Counted from the first letter of the stretch, positions 24,833-34,601 are shown. The stretch is 64,000 nucleotides of DNA from Neobacillus sp. Marseille-Q6967 (GCF_946151075.1 NZ_OX267715.1:1465881-1529880), one strand, 5' to 3'. Made by a program: numbers and translations. The notes: a model not told the origin generated them from the letters alone.

Positions 24833-25321
24833 TTAAGATGCGGTTATATCTTGCTTACCTTTTAACTTATCTAATATTTTTAATAAGCCAACGAGCCCTC
24901 TAATCGTAAACAAAGTTAAATTAACACTGATAAATGTATGGAAAGGTGACCATTTTTTCCATTTAAATAAACCAGTGTTTTTTTCCATAAACCATTGCCC
25001 CACACTCATTGGTACACTAAAAATTAAACTTTTTAACAAAATTTTACCAAAATTATCATTGTAAGAGATTTTCACCCAGATAACACTTAAAATCGGGAAA
25101 AACAACATATCATAAATAATATTCGTTTTAAAAATTTTTGGAAAAGGACGAACTGGATATTCCAGTTTTTGTTTTCCAACAACATATGCGTCAATTAGAG
25201 TAGCAATAACACCCTTTGAGAAAAAAATCAAAAGATTTTCTCTCATTTTTGGTCCCTTGAATAAAAATGGAAAAGAAGCAATACATACCGCTAATAGGAA
25301 GTTTAACAATTTTTTCTCCAC
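24833..25321 (-). CDS. CBO0543-family membrane protein
   Basis: 162 aa membrane protein, about four spans. ENLLIFFSKGVIATLIDAYVV, LEYPVRPFPKIFKTNIIYDMLFFPILSV and FSVPMSVGQWFMEKNTGLFKWKKW are the family hallmarks. Start is GTG (25319-25321) with GAGAGGATG seven bases upstream. First gene of a two-gene operon with the membrane protein at 24375. Function unknown; sporulation or membrane stress roles are sometimes suggested for the family but not shown here. Confidence 0.8.
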   Translation of the reverse strand: MEKKLLNFLLAVCIASFPFLFKGPKMRENLLIFFSKGVIATLIDAYVVGKQKLEYPVRPFPKIFKTNIIYDMLFFPILSVIWVKISYNDNFGKILLKSLIFSVPMSVGQWFMEKNTGLFKWKKWSPFHTFISVNLTLFTIRGLVGLLKILDKLKGKQDITAS

Positions 25322-25457
25322 TTATTAACATCCTCTCATTTGCTATGATTGTGATATCCTTAAATTACCCATAATTAATCTTTAATACCGGTTGTTTCTA
25401 GCATTTTTTTATTAAAAACCTTACAAAACGGTCCTATGGATTAATGCTGTCACACAT

Positions 25458-25550
25458 ATTGAACTAATCTGCCCCGTTACTTCAATAAGAAAAAGGGATC
25501 CTTTATTATTAAAGAATCGCACCCGTTAGTTTAAGTACATCTATTCACAA
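25458..25550 (-). repeat. A-T-B element, full copy
   Basis: Box B ttgaactaatctgccccgttacttcaataag, T AAAGGGATCC..ttaaagaatc, box A cgcacccgttagtttaag, tail attcacaaac, ending two bases before the stop at 25553. Nearly identical to the copy at 27645. Confidence 0.88.
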
Positions 25551-25552
25551 AC

Positions 25553-26350
25553 TTAACAGTTTATTTTCACTTCTACTCCGAAGTGGTCAGATACTACTAA
25601 TTTATTTTTATTATTAAATATTACTTTTGAACATTCTACCGGAACTTGGCGATTAGTGAGAACTAGATCAATCCTTTTTTCCTGTACATTTGATTCCCAC
25701 CCAGCAATTTTACCTACTACAGTAACACCATCATCTTTGAGTTCTGCAAGATTATATGTATCAAAAAGCCCTTGGTTAATTAAATAATCATAGCCCTCGC
25801 CTTTAATTAAAGCATTATTATTAAAATCACCCATTAAAAAAGCGGTATCATCCATATTAATATTTTGAAGAAGATTTTTCACCTGATCTTTGAATGGTTC
25901 TTCTTCGTCGTGCCACCATCCCATATGACAGGAATATAAAGTAAATTGTTTATCACTGTATCCGATTGTTGCACCGATAATATATCTTGTCTTCCAATTG
26001 TTTATATCCTTAATAGTTGAGACACAGAAAGAGTGTTCTTCTAGTACTGGATGTTTTGTCAATATCGCCAAACCTTCTTCGAAACTTTTATACATATGGG
26101 TATAATTATGGGAAAAGCCCCAAACAAGTGAGTAATTTTCTACCCCTTGTTTTTTGAGTTCGTTTAATAAAACCAAAGCATAATTATCTTTTTTTATATT
26201 TCCATAAGCTATCTTTTCTTCGACTGTCTGGCTCACTTCTTGTAAAGCTATGACATCATAAGAATTTTCTTTTATGGTTTCTGCCAAATGTTTTATTTTC
26301 TCGATTTGATTATCTTCTTGCCAAGAATGACAGTTTAACGTTAATAATTT
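25553..26350 (-). CDS. Endonuclease/exonuclease/phosphatase family protein
   Basis: About 265 aa EEP-fold metal-dependent phosphodiesterase. Motifs in order: LTLNCHSWQ (Asn), DVIALQEV (Glu metal ligand), LYSCHMGWW (His), FLMGDFNNN (Asp/Asn), and VVSDHFGVEV (Asp-His pair), so the active site looks complete. Substrate may be a nucleic acid, a sphingomyelin-like lipid or a small phosphodiester. No signal peptide, hence intracellular. Start taken at the ATG at 26348-26350 with GGAGGGATATAGG upstream; a longer frame of 12 codons lacks a site. Confidence 0.87.
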   Translation of the reverse strand, partial: KLLTLNCHSWQEDNQIEKIKHLAETIKENSYDVIALQEVSQTVEEKIAYGNIKKDNYALVLLNELKKQGVENYSLVWGFSHNYTHMYKSFEEGLAILTKHPVLEEHSFCVSTIKDINNWKTRYIIGATIGYSDKQFTLYSCHMGWWHDEEEPFKDQVKNLLQNINMDDTAFLMGDFNNNALIKGEGYDYLINQGLFDTYNLAELKDDGVTVVGKIAGWESNVQEKRIDLVLTNRQVPVECSKVIFNNKNKLVVSDHFGVEVKINC

Positions 26351-26429
26351 CATACCTATATCCCTCCATTTCGTCAAGGCTGCCACTTTATTTGCATTTA
26401 CATTTTGAGGTTAACCCTAATCTAATTCA

Positions 26430-26463
26430 AATTGCCCCCAAAAAGCTATGGGGGCAATTTTTT
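26430..26463 (-). terminator. Strong intrinsic terminator
   Basis: AATTGCCCCCA, loop, TGGGGGCAATT with T-rich sequence on both sides; ends the SDR transcript on the minus strand. Confidence 0.85.
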
Positions 26464-26507
26464 AAATGGTTCTTCCAAAGGACCTCAGTTAACTTCTCTC
26501 TGAAAAC

Positions 26508-27353
26508 TTATGCATCCTCGTGGGCCATAGACGTCGATATTTCTCGGTAGGCGTTGATTTGCTTTTGAAGGTCGGCGATCTTTTGCTCTGCGATGCCAAC
26601 GGCGTCAGTGCCGGCGATGAAGCGACGTGGAGGGTTCTCTTCATTTGAGATCTTAATCAGTACCTCAGCGAGCTTGCCCGAGTCACCGGCCTGCTTTCCA
26701 TTCTGGACATTATATGAATCTTGATTTCTTTCTCTGCGGCCGGAGTAATCCTCAATCGAAGGAACCGCGTAGGTCGCCGACTCCTTCGTGAGAAACTCGG
26801 TGCGGAACATCCCTGGGTTGACAATGGTAGTATGGATACCGAACGGCGAGACCTCGGGATGAAGCGACTCCATCCATCCCTCGAGACCGAACTTAGACGC
26901 GGAGTAAGCGGCATTAAACTCGAATCCGGAAAGGCCGGCACCTGAAGAAATCGAAATGATATAACCGGAACGTTGCTTACGCATTACAGGTAACACTTCT
27001 CGGGTAACGTTCATTGGACCAATAAGGTTCGTCCTTAATTGCGACTCGATTTGTTCCGGCGTCAGCTCCTCAAAGTAGCCCCCTAAGAATTTCGCGGCGT
27101 TATTGACGAGAACGTCGATCTTTCCGAACTTTTCGACAGCAGCTTTGACGGCTGCCTCGACATCAGCAGGGCTGGTGACGTCCAGCTTTACGACTAGCAG
27201 GTTTTCGTCATCGCCAAAGACTTTGGCTATCTTTTCGGTATTACGACCTGTGGCGACGACTTTATAACCTTGGGCAAGTGCAGCTTTTGTAAACTCGACG
27301 CCCATTCCACGTCCAGCACCCGTGATAAACCAAACTTTCTTATTTTCAGTCAT
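26508..27353 (-). CDS. SDR family NAD(P)-dependent oxidoreductase
   Basis: 281 aa classical short-chain dehydrogenase. TGAGRGMG cofactor motif at residues 11-18, NNAAKF, catalytic Ser in SISSGAG, and YSASK (Tyr and Lys). ATGRNTEKIAKVF suggests NADP preference (Arg after the second strand). The substrate is unknown. Like the oxidoreductase at 9461, it is distinctly more GC-rich than its surroundings, which points to horizontal transfer. ATG with caaggggaaata upstream; a strong terminator follows. Confidence 0.9.
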   Translation of the reverse strand: MTENKKVWFITGAGRGMGVEFTKAALAQGYKVVATGRNTEKIAKVFGDDENLLVVKLDVTSPADVEAAVKAAVEKFGKIDVLVNNAAKFLGGYFEELTPEQIESQLRTNLIGPMNVTREVLPVMRKQRSGYIISISSGAGLSGFEFNAAYSASKFGLEGWMESLHPEVSPFGIHTTIVNPGMFRTEFLTKESATYAVPSIEDYSGRRERNQDSYNVQNGKQAGDSGKLAEVLIKISNEENPPRRFIAGTDAVGIAEQKIADLQKQINAYREISTSMAHEDA

Positions 27354-27644
27354 ATTTATTTCCCCTTGTTTCTATTATTTTTCTTTGGAAAAGATTCCTT
27401 TGTTCACAGTATTCATCCATATTTACAACAACTTTATATTTAATAATAGACAAACTAAAAAATATCCTTTTTACTGTTGTTTACAATCATTCTAGCTATG
27501 TCCTTTTAATATAGCCAATACCTATACCTTATATCAAGATATGCTTGATGGGCATATTAGGGATATCTTCCGTTACTGCTTGCATCAAATGCGGTCTCCA
27601 TTACCAAAAATCATCTTCAGATTCGTTGAGATTCTGTTGTGTTT

Positions 27645-27722
27645 ATTGAACTAACCTGCACCGTTACTTCAATAAGAAAAAGGGATCCTTTATTATTAAA
27701 GAATTGCACCCTTTAGTTTAAG
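27645..27722 (-). repeat. A-T-B element, full copy
   Basis: Same T hairpin region (gggatcctttattattaaag) as the copy at 25458, differing at only a few bases, so the two are a recent duplicate pair. Confidence 0.88.
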
Positions 27723-28228
27723 AAAGTCGTTTAGCATAGCCTTCTTTAAGCCTTTTTTCATCGAATCAGATGTTATCCCAGGTATAAAGCATTCTTCCAC
27801 TTCTACTCCTATTCCTACTAGAGGTTTTTTCCCTTTTACCTCCATTTGCTTTTATAAAGATTCATCCTTAACTAAACAAGCTTTGCCATTAACTCGTAAT
27901 GTTTCTCCCATACCTGGAATAAGAAAAAGAAGACCAATTCTTGGATTTGATAAGATATTACGCATTGAGTCAATTCTTTTGTTACCCCGTCTTTCAGGAA
28001 TTATTAATCGTTTCTCATCTAAGACTAATACAAAACCAGGCATATCTCCACGAGGAGAAGCATCGCATAATCCAGATTGATTAACGGTTGGTATAATTAA
28101 AAAAGGAGACTGTTCTATAAACTCTAGACAATGTTTATCCAGTTGGCTAGTTCACTTGGTTCCCCAATAATAGAACGCAATTCAGCTTCAGTTCCCACTA
28201 TATCTTTAAAGAAATTATTAATTATCAA
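27723..28228 (-). pseudogene. Pyridoxamine 5'-phosphate oxidase-family flavoprotein, broken
   Basis: Pieces of a PPOX-class FMN protein: start region FFKDIVGTEAELRSIIGEPSELAN (TTG at 28226-28228 after AAGGAGTG), then after a frameshift near 28140 HCLEFIEQSPFLIIPT, GLCDASPRGDMPGFVLVLDEK, PERRGNKRIDSMRNILSNPRIGLLF, then a stop after DESL (27852) and a further VGIGVEVEECF tail. The start lies inside the end of the upstream MFS gene, so they formed a coupled operon; both are now broken. Confidence 0.8.
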
Positions 28229-29401
28229 TATTTTCACTCCTTATAGAGCTTTTGTTACTCAAAACCTTTTGGGTACTAAGGACAAAACTAATGATTGCTG
28301 CAATGCTACAAACATACGGAAGGAAAGGGTATCCCCAATTAGATATGACATAACCACCAATCATTGAACCAATGGTAATGCCAATATACAGAGCCGTATT
28401 ATTCCACGCCATAACAATTCCTCGTTCCTTTGGATATTCGACTGCTAATCGTGCTTGGTATGATGTAAATCCTGCATACCCAACCAAAGCCCATATGAAT
28501 AGAAAGAAATAAATCCAATCGCCAGATGAGAAGAATATACCTAAACAAAATAGTATTAGAGTCAAAAAAATTAGCGTAGCTTTCGAAATCTTCCTTTCTC
28601 CAAATCTATCTGTGAATTGTCACTTATAAGAATTCCTAAAACAGCACCGATACCATAAAAAGTAACTGCTAATGCGATTTCTGATGATGAGAATCTATTT
28701 TCGGAATAAAGAGCCGCACCTAAGTAAACATAAAGAGCATACATTGAAATGGCCCAAATGGTGGTAACACTTACCGAACCAAGTATTCTTAGCAGATTTC
28801 CTTCTAAGCGATTTCTAGTTAAATCGCTTTTAGGAACAGATTTCCATGTTTTGAAATTCACTACTGCCAATATTGTTCCTATAATAGCCATTACAACAAA
28901 TACTGAACGCCAACCAAGAATAAGCTCTAGTAACGTACCGAATGGAGCTCCTGCCCAAAGAGCTGTTAAATGTCCCGAAACAACAATAGAAAGCCAAGTT
29001 CCTCTCCGATTTGATGGTGCAATATCACCAATAATTGCATACATCAAAGGGGTGATCGCAGCAACGGACAAACCAGCTAAAATACGACTAATGATTAACC
29101 AGGCAAAAGAAGGTGAAAAAGCAGTTAAGGCATTAGAGAAAGTAAATAATATTAACCCAAACGTAATAAAAATCCCTCTTCCATTTTTATCTGAAGCCCA
29201 ACCAAAGAAAGGTGCTGCAATAGCATATGTTACAGCAAAAACAGTTACCATCCACCCTGTCATCGCTGAACTAACATTATACGCTTCCGAAATGAACGGT
29301 AGTAACGGAGACACTACAAATAAATCAGTCCCCATTAGAAACAAAGTAATCCAACCAACAATTAAACTTACTCTCCCTCGCAACCCCATTACATCCCCCA
29401 T
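28218..29401 (-). pseudogene. MFS transporter (AraJ-like), one frameshift
   Basis: N-terminal 276 aa (28571-29401: GWITLFLMGTDLFVVSPLLPFIS, loop GWASDKNGRGIFI, SRILAGLSVAAITPL) and the C-terminal part (28218 to about 28620) lie in two frames. The break is near 28620, where the zero frame reads ISDNSQIDLEKGRF and the other reads QFTDRFGERKISKATLIFL, the expected loop 8-9 motif. One indel restores the whole DHA1 family exporter of about 390 aa. A sequencing error is possible, but the downstream partner gene is also broken. Confidence 0.85.
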
Positions 29402-29453
29402 TTACAGTTATTATTACATGTTTATTTTTCAGAGTTATTAAAAAGGACTTCTC

Positions 29454-29545
29454 GGTCAAGTAAATGCTTCTTTAGTAATAAAAGACCGCCATTTTGGCGA
29501 TCTCATTGTTCTGTTAATGCTATCCATTAGTTTAATAATTTAGAC
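29454..29545 (-). repeat. A-T-B element, full but worn
   Basis: Box B gtaaatgcttctttagtaataaaag, T AGACCGCCattttGGCGATCT, box A ctgttaatgctatccattagtttaata. Confidence 0.75.
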
Positions 29546-29558
29546 TTCGATAAACACA

Positions 29559-29741
29559 CTATTCTCTAAGCATACTCTCCAATTTGTCTTTTACTTTTGC
29601 CCATTCTCGGTCTATTACAATATAATATACTGAGTCTTGCACAAACCCATCATACAAGATGCGATGACGACGAAGCACCCCTTCTTTAACAGCACCTAAT
29701 CTTTCAATTGCCTTTTGACTATTTTTATAGAATAATCGCAC
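29559..29741 (-). pseudogene. C-terminal fragment of a RimJ/RimL-type GNAT acetyltransferase
   Basis: About 60 residues: NSQKAIERLGAVKEGVLRRH, then DGFVQDSVYYIVIDREW and a C-terminal helix. This is the last third of RimJ/RimL-like acetyltransferases (motif B onward); the acetyl-CoA-binding motif A is missing. The apparent start GTG lies inside the box A core of an A-T-B element (gcaccctttagttcaac), so the gene is cut exactly at the element. Not functional alone. Confidence 0.8.
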
Positions 29742-29760
29742 CCTTTAGTTCAACGAGAAA
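29733..29760 (-). repeat. A-T-B element, box A half
   Basis: aatcgcaccctttagttcaacgag fused to the truncated GNAT gene. Downstream of it, up to 30023, lies only a gapped inverted repeat (AATTGGC at about 29891 and GCCAATT at about 29934). Confidence 0.7.
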
Positions 29761-30023
29761 CTTCTATAGCAAGCCCATATAACTTAATCTTTGTACCTTA
29801 TTCCATCAAAAAACCTTCCCCATTTACGTACTTTTAATTTGCAAATTCATAACCTAATATAGATTACTATAATAACAAACGTATAAAGCAAAAATTGGCG
29901 GGAATGAGTCCGGTTCAATACCGCCTTCACACCAGCCAATTAACTGCTTAGTATAAACTCTAACTTTTTGGGGGCACACCAGTTTAACGTCCTACTTCGC
30001 TTTTACCTTGAATTGGGACACTT

Positions 30024-31019
30024 CTACTGTTCCCCCATTCCATCAAGATTCTTTGACCCAAAATTATCGAGGATCGCACGCACTTCATCTGTTGACTCTG
30101 TGCTCATCAGTTGATTTCTTAATTCACTCGCCCCTCGAAATCCTTTGACATATATCTTAAAAAAGCGATGAAGTGCCTTAAACGGGCGTAGCTCTAAGTG
30201 TGAATATTTATCATGGAGATCCAGATGCAACCTTAAGAGATCAAGCAATTCCTTACTACTATGATCTTTCGGCTCTTTTTCAAAGGCAAATGGATTGCTG
30301 AAAATACCACGACCAATCATAACCCCATCAACACCGTATTGATGAGCGAGCTTCAAGCCGGTTTGACGGTCAGGGATATCCCCATTGATCGTCAAGAGTG
30401 TATCTGGTGCCACCTGGTCACGAAGTTTCTTAATCTCCGGGATTAGTTCCCAATGAGCAGCTACTTTGCTCATTTCCTCTCTTGTACGCAGATGAATGGA
30501 AAGATTCACAATGTCTTGTTTCAATATGTGTGTCAGCCAGTCTTTCCATTCGTCTACCTCTGTGAAACCAAGCCTTGTCTTTACACTTACGGGCAATCCA
30601 CCTGCTTTTGCTGCTTGTATTAAATCGGCGGCAACTTCTGGACGGAGGATCAGGCCGCTCCCCTTCCCATTCTGTGTCACATTAGGTACAGGACAGCCCA
30701 TATTAATATCTATACCCCGAAACCCTAGTTCCGCCATACCAATACTCATTTGCCGAAAATTTTCAGGCTTATCCCCCCAAATATGGGCTACAATTGGCTG
30801 TTCATCCTCTGTAAAAGTCAAACGCCCACGCACACTTTGTTTCCCCTCTGGGTGACAATAACTCTCACTGTTTGTAAACTCTGTAAAAAACACATCAGGT
30901 CTGGCTGCTTCACTCACTACATGGCGAAAAACAACATCCGTCACCTCTTCCATTGGTGCCAGTATAAAAAAAGGTCGTGGTAAATCACGCCAAAAATTAT
31001 CTATCATATTCAAATTCAA
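30024..31019 (-). CDS. tRNA-dihydrouridine synthase
   Basis: 331 aa FMN-dependent Dus enzyme that reduces uridine in the tRNA D-loop. [15 protein letters not shown] opens the TIM barrel; the catalytic Cys is in [11 protein letters not shown] and GKGSGLI follows; [17 protein letters not shown] and NGDI then [11 protein letters not shown] are the FMN phosphate region. The C-terminal helical domain binds tRNA. The start is uncertain: TTG at 31017-31019, or the ATG at 31007, both after GAGAGGA. Flanking A-T-B elements are sparse here, consistent with a more stable locus. Confidence 0.9.
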   Translation of the reverse strand: MNLNMIDNFWRDLPRPFFILAPMEEVTDVVFRHVVSEAARPDVFFTEFTNSESYCHPEGKQSVRGRLTFTEDEQPIVAHIWGDKPENFRQMSIGMAELGFRGIDINMGCPVPNVTQNGKGSGLILRPEVAADLIQAAKAGGLPVSVKTRLGFTEVDEWKDWLTHILKQDIVNLSIHLRTREEMSKVAAHWELIPEIKKLRDQVAPDTLLTINGDIPDRQTGLKLAHQYGVDGVMIGRGIFSNPFAFEKEPKDHSSKELLDLLRLHLDLHDKYSHLELRPFKALHRFFKIYVKGFRGASELRNQLMSTESTDEVRAILDNFGSKNLDGMGEQ

Positions 31020-31409
31020 ATCCTCTCATTATGGATACCAGGCCAAACCCTTATCCCAAAATTAAAAAGCAAAATGTCCCTGCTTCTTTTACACTTATAC
31101 CATGCTTAAGCACTTTTTATCAAACTGATCGAAAATGTTTATTTTAACTTCACAATCTCTATACAACCAAAATAATCTCCTGTTAAAATCCACTCCATCA
31201 ACCTGCATTCCACTGTTCGAGTTAAAAAAAAGTTTTGCTAAAAAAGACTGAAAAGAAAATTGGAAGAACAATCTGACTAAACAACTCCTCCCATCTAAAT
31301 AAAATGGGCCTTAGGTTTTTCTGAATGGAAGATCTGAATTAAATATTTGGGAAAATTATAAACGTCATTTTATATAGAGAATTAAATTATTGTACTAGAC
31401 CTAGCTCAA
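31020..31409. other. Intergenic, nothing recognised
   Basis: AT-rich, no open frame of note and no element copy; probably holds the promoter of the Dus gene. Confidence 0.4.
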
Positions 31410-31440
31410 TAAAAAATGCCGCAAACTCATTGCGGCAAAT
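31410..31440 (-). terminator. Intrinsic terminator of the HAD gene
   Basis: TGCCGCAA, TGAGT, TTGCGGCA followed by TTTTTTAT on the minus strand. Confidence 0.85.
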
Positions 31441-31476
31441 TTAAAAGGTCAACTACTACAAATAAAATCCCCTAAT

Positions 31477-32313
31477 TTATATTAGGACATATTTTTTAAA
31501 GCTATTATAAATACCATCCTCGTTGTGTATATCAGTAATATCGTCAGCTGCCTTCCTAACTGCTTCTTTTGCATTCCCCATGGCAATACCATGTTGAACA
31601 AATTCAAGCATTTCTAAATCGTTCAATCCATCTCCGTATGCAAAAGTATCTTCTTTATCAAGTTTTAAATACTCAAGCAGCTTTTCAATGGCTGTTGCCT
31701 TATGAATACCTGGAACTGATAATTCTCCGCTATTCTTACCGAAAATAGGTACTGTGCTAGATATTACCGTGAATTTTGATGCAAATTTTTCACTTATAAT
31801 TTCAATGGGTACATCTGACCCCAAAAATGAGATCTTATTGATGTCCTCTCTGATTAAATCTTCACCCTCAATTAAGCTATCATGAAAAGGCTGTATGCCC
31901 TTTTTAACTTCTTCTTTTGCTTCTGGTTTTTCAATTAACAATTTTTCAATTATGGTACGAATGTGCTTTTTACAGTTCTTACTGGCAAATAAACCTCCAT
32001 TTGACTCTAAATAAAAGTCAATACTATGTTGGTTAAAATACTCTACTACCTGTTGAACATCCTCTTTTTTCACCACTTCATGTAATAACACTTCTGAACC
32101 TACCTCAATATAGCCTCCAGCTGCACCAATAATGCCATCAAAGCCAACCTCTAATATTTCAGGAAATAGTTCGGCTTTAGATCGCCCTGTACAAATAAAA
32201 ACTAGATGTCCATTTTTTCTAGCCTTTCGAACCGCAAGCTTAGCCGATTCTGGTATCACACCATTATCATTAACCAGCGTTCCATCAACATCCATGAAAA
32301 TAATTTTCTGCAT
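31477..32313 (-). CDS. Cof-type HAD-IIB family phosphatase
   Basis: 278 aa HAD hydrolase. Motif I FMDVDGTLV (nucleophile Asp), motif II FICTGRSKAE, motif III Lys in the IHKATAIEKLL region, motif IV FAYGDGLNDLEMLEF. The IIB cap lies between residues about 85 and 195. Likely a sugar-phosphate or flavin/pyridoxal-phosphate phosphatase; the substrate is not predictable. ATG with GAAGGTGTAAC upstream and a terminator after the stop. Confidence 0.9.
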   Translation of the reverse strand: MQKIIFMDVDGTLVNDNGVIPESAKLAVRKARKNGHLVFICTGRSKAELFPEILEVGFDGIIGAAGGYIEVGSEVLLHEVVKKEDVQQVVEYFNQHSIDFYLESNGGLFASKNCKKHIRTIIEKLLIEKPEAKEEVKKGIQPFHDSLIEGEDLIREDINKISFLGSDVPIEIISEKFASKFTVISSTVPIFGKNSGELSVPGIHKATAIEKLLEYLKLDKEDTFAYGDGLNDLEMLEFVQHGIAMGNAKEAVRKAADDITDIHNEDGIYNSFKKYVLI

Positions 32314-32400
32314 GTTACACCTTCTCTAACTTTTGTTTTTGAATAACATAGAAACTGTTAAAATAACATTCAATAGTCTGCTAGTGGTTTATGTTTTATA

Positions 32401-33645
32401 TTATACTTTTACTTTTACAAATTTACGTTTACCTACCTGAACAATTAATCCGTCTGTGATAACGAGATGTAATTGCGGATTTTCCACCTTGTTACCATTT
32501 ACTTTTACGCCATTATTTTCAATCATTCTCCTTGCTTCACTCTTGGAGCCTAACATTTGCAAGCCAACAAGTAAATCGATGATCGAGGTTTTCATATCTC
32601 CTTTCCACTCTAATACTGGAATTGCTTCAGGTATGGCACCCTGTTGAAATACCGAGACAAAATGGTTTTCAGCCTTTTCTGCTTCTTCTTGTCCGTGGTA
32701 CATTCTAACAATGGTTTTGCCGAGTAGCATTTTTGCATCTCTAGGGTGCAGTTCCCCTGATTTCAGTTGTTCTTTGGTGAATTGAATTTGTACAGGGGTA
32801 AAATCCGTTATTAATTCAAAATACTTCATCATTAATTCGTCTGGAATAGACATTGCTTTTCCGTACATTTCTTGCGGGCTTTCATCAATACCGATGTAGT
32901 TCTTCTTCGATTTTGACATCTTCTCAACACCATCAAGCCCCTCTAATAATGGCATTAATAAAGCAACTTGTTTTTCTTTTCCAAACTTTTCTTGAAAATG
33001 CCTTCCCATTAGGATATTAAAATGCTGGTCAGTTCCACCTAGTTCAATATCGGATTCCAGTACAACAGAATCGTATCCCTGCATAAGAGGGTAGAAAAAT
33101 TCATGAAGAGAGATTGGCTTTCCAAGTGCAATGCGTTCTTCAAAATCGTCCCTTTCTAAAAGTCTTGCTACGGTTATTTTGCCCGCCAGTTGGATTACAT
33201 CTTCAAAGTTTAATTCTGACAACCATTTAGAGTTATAATGCAGCTCAACTTTATCCATATCTATAACCTTTGCAAATTGCTCAAAATATGTTTTGGCATT
33301 ATGCTGAACTTCTTCATCTGTTAATTGTTTTCTAGCCACTGATTTTCCTGTTGGATCTCCAATTTTTCCAGTAAAGTCGCCAATAATTAGTTGAATAACA
33401 TGCCCATTTTCTTGAAACTGCCTCATTTTATTAAGGACAACGGTATGTCCAAGATGTACATCCGGAGCAGAAGGATCTAAACCTAATTTTATTTTTAGAG
33501 GTTTATTCTCTAAGAGGGACTTAGCAATTTTATTTTTTAACTCTTCAGTTGGAATTATTTCTTGTACACCCTGGCTGTAAATAGCCATCTGCCTTTTCAC
33601 TTCAGTTTGTTGTTCCTGGTTTAATTGTTCCATTACATTACTCAT
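32401..33645 (-). CDS. tyrZ: Tyrosyl-tRNA synthetase (TyrZ type)
   Basis: 414 aa class I synthetase charging tRNA-Tyr. HIGH motif as HLGH ([13 protein letters not shown]), tyrosine pocket [12 protein letters not shown], and KMSKS; the C-terminal S4-like RNA-binding domain begins [15 protein letters not shown]. The [13 protein letters not shown] form is the second-type (TyrZ) enzyme of Bacillus rather than TyrS. Start at the ATG 33643-33645 after TTAGGAGGAACG. It is preceded by a tyrosine T-box leader and a MarR gene, as in the known tyrZ-ywaE arrangement. Confidence 0.95.
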   Translation of the reverse strand: MSNVMEQLNQEQQTEVKRQMAIYSQGVQEIIPTEELKNKIAKSLLENKPLKIKLGLDPSAPDVHLGHTVVLNKMRQFQENGHVIQLIIGDFTGKIGDPTGKSVARKQLTDEEVQHNAKTYFEQFAKVIDMDKVELHYNSKWLSELNFEDVIQLAGKITVARLLERDDFEERIALGKPISLHEFFYPLMQGYDSVVLESDIELGGTDQHFNILMGRHFQEKFGKEKQVALLMPLLEGLDGVEKMSKSKKNYIGIDESPQEMYGKAMSIPDELMMKYFELITDFTPVQIQFTKEQLKSGELHPRDAKMLLGKTIVRMYHGQEEAEKAENHFVSVFQQGAIPEAIPVLEWKGDMKTSIIDLLVGLQMLGSKSEARRMIENNGVKVNGNKVENPQLHLVITDGLIVQVGKRKFVKVKV

Positions 33646-33671
33646 TTTCGTTCCTCCTAAAATAAAATATA

Positions 33672-33905
33672 AAAAACCACATCCCAAAAAAGGGACGTGG
33701 TTTAACTTTTACACGCGGTACCACCCTTATTGAAGGACACAATCCTTCCACTTAACGATTAACGGCTCGACCGTTCTTTGCTGCTTATTTTCGCAAAGAA
33801 AGCTCAAGGAATGTAATTCATGTTATCTTTGTATCGATTTGCACCAACCACCGACTCTCTGTTAACAAGGAGATAACTACTACTGGATTTCCCATCACAG
33901 CTTTT
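33672..33905 (-). promoter_or_regulatory. T-box riboswitch, tyrosine-specific
   Basis: The T-box sequence AGGGTGGTACCGCG lies at 33714-33727 (minus). The terminator AAACCACGTCCC/GGGATGTGGTTTTTT is at 33672-33703. A tyrosine TAC specifier candidate is in GAATTACATTCC (33813-33815 complement), and the AGAGAGTCGG AG-box region is upstream. Uncharged tRNA-Tyr should favour the antiterminator and so tyrZ expression. Confidence 0.92.
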
Positions 33906-33926
33906 TCATTATTTTATTCTTGTTTA

Positions 33927-34439
33927 TCAAAAATCATTTTCTCGAATTACTTTTCTAAGTAAGTTTGTCATACTTTGTTGTTCCTCTATCAACAATCCAG
34001 AAACAATCTCGACTTCGCCTTTGTGGAATCGTGGATAAAGCTCCTCCATCACTTGCTTTCCCTTTTCTGTTAAAGTAACGTAGGTAATTCTCCTGTCCCT
34101 ATTGTCGCTTTTTCTGAAACACAGTTCTTTTCCTTCAAGTGTTTTGGTTATATTACTAATCGTAGCTTTTGAGACCCCAGCTGACTCGGCTAATTTCTTT
34201 GTCTCAATTGATTCCCATATCCACAAGTCATAAAGCATCGAAAATGCGGTCCATGATAACCCATATTCAGATAAAACTTCCTGTTCCATTTTGTTTTTTA
34301 ATCCTTGTGCGACCCGATATAAATTTGTAACAACTGCAATAGCATCTAGATTTAACGAGTCAATAGGAATTTTAGTTAAACGATTGATTGTATCAATTTC
34401 TTCAGGAAGTAGTTCTCCATTCTCATTAAATGAATGAAT
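33927..34439 (-). CDS. MarR-family regulator (YwaE-like), no ordinary start codon
   Basis: MarR winged helix: SWTAFSMLYDLWIWE, LAESAGVSKATISNITKTLEGKELCFRKSDNRDRRITYVTLTEKG is the HTH and wing. An ATG at 34287-34289 would give 120 aa, but the same frame continues upstream through convincing MarR dimerisation-helix sequence (IPIDSLNLDAIAVVTNLYRVAQGLKNK) to ATT at 34437-34439, six bases after AGAGGTGA. No ATG, GTG, TTG or CTG lies between the upstream TGA and that ATG. Either ATT initiates or the start codon was mutated. Located upstream of the tyrZ T-box, as ywaE in B. subtilis. Confidence 0.8.
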   Translation of the reverse strand: MHSFNENGELLPEEIDTINRLTKIPIDSLNLDAIAVVTNLYRVAQGLKNKMEQEVLSEYGLSWTAFSMLYDLWIWESIETKKLAESAGVSKATISNITKTLEGKELCFRKSDNRDRRITYVTLTEKGKQVMEELYPRFHKGEVEIVSGLLIEEQQSMTNLLRKVIRENDF

Positions 34440-34601
34440 ATTGAATCACCTCTTTAAATTCTCAAAATCATTAGCTATGAAACGATAATATCAGAAAGGA
34501 GTAATCATTGCAAGTAAGCTATTTCTAAAATATTTCCAAAAGCATCGTTAATTCTTTTCAGAAACACTTCCAGAAATACATAATGACAGAAACTACAATA
34601 T

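Noticed and set aside
29890..29941. tRNA-like segment (ggttcaatacc with gapped stem)
   Set aside because: Only a T-arm-like piece and one outer stem; no anticodon arm or D arm, so not a tRNA gene.
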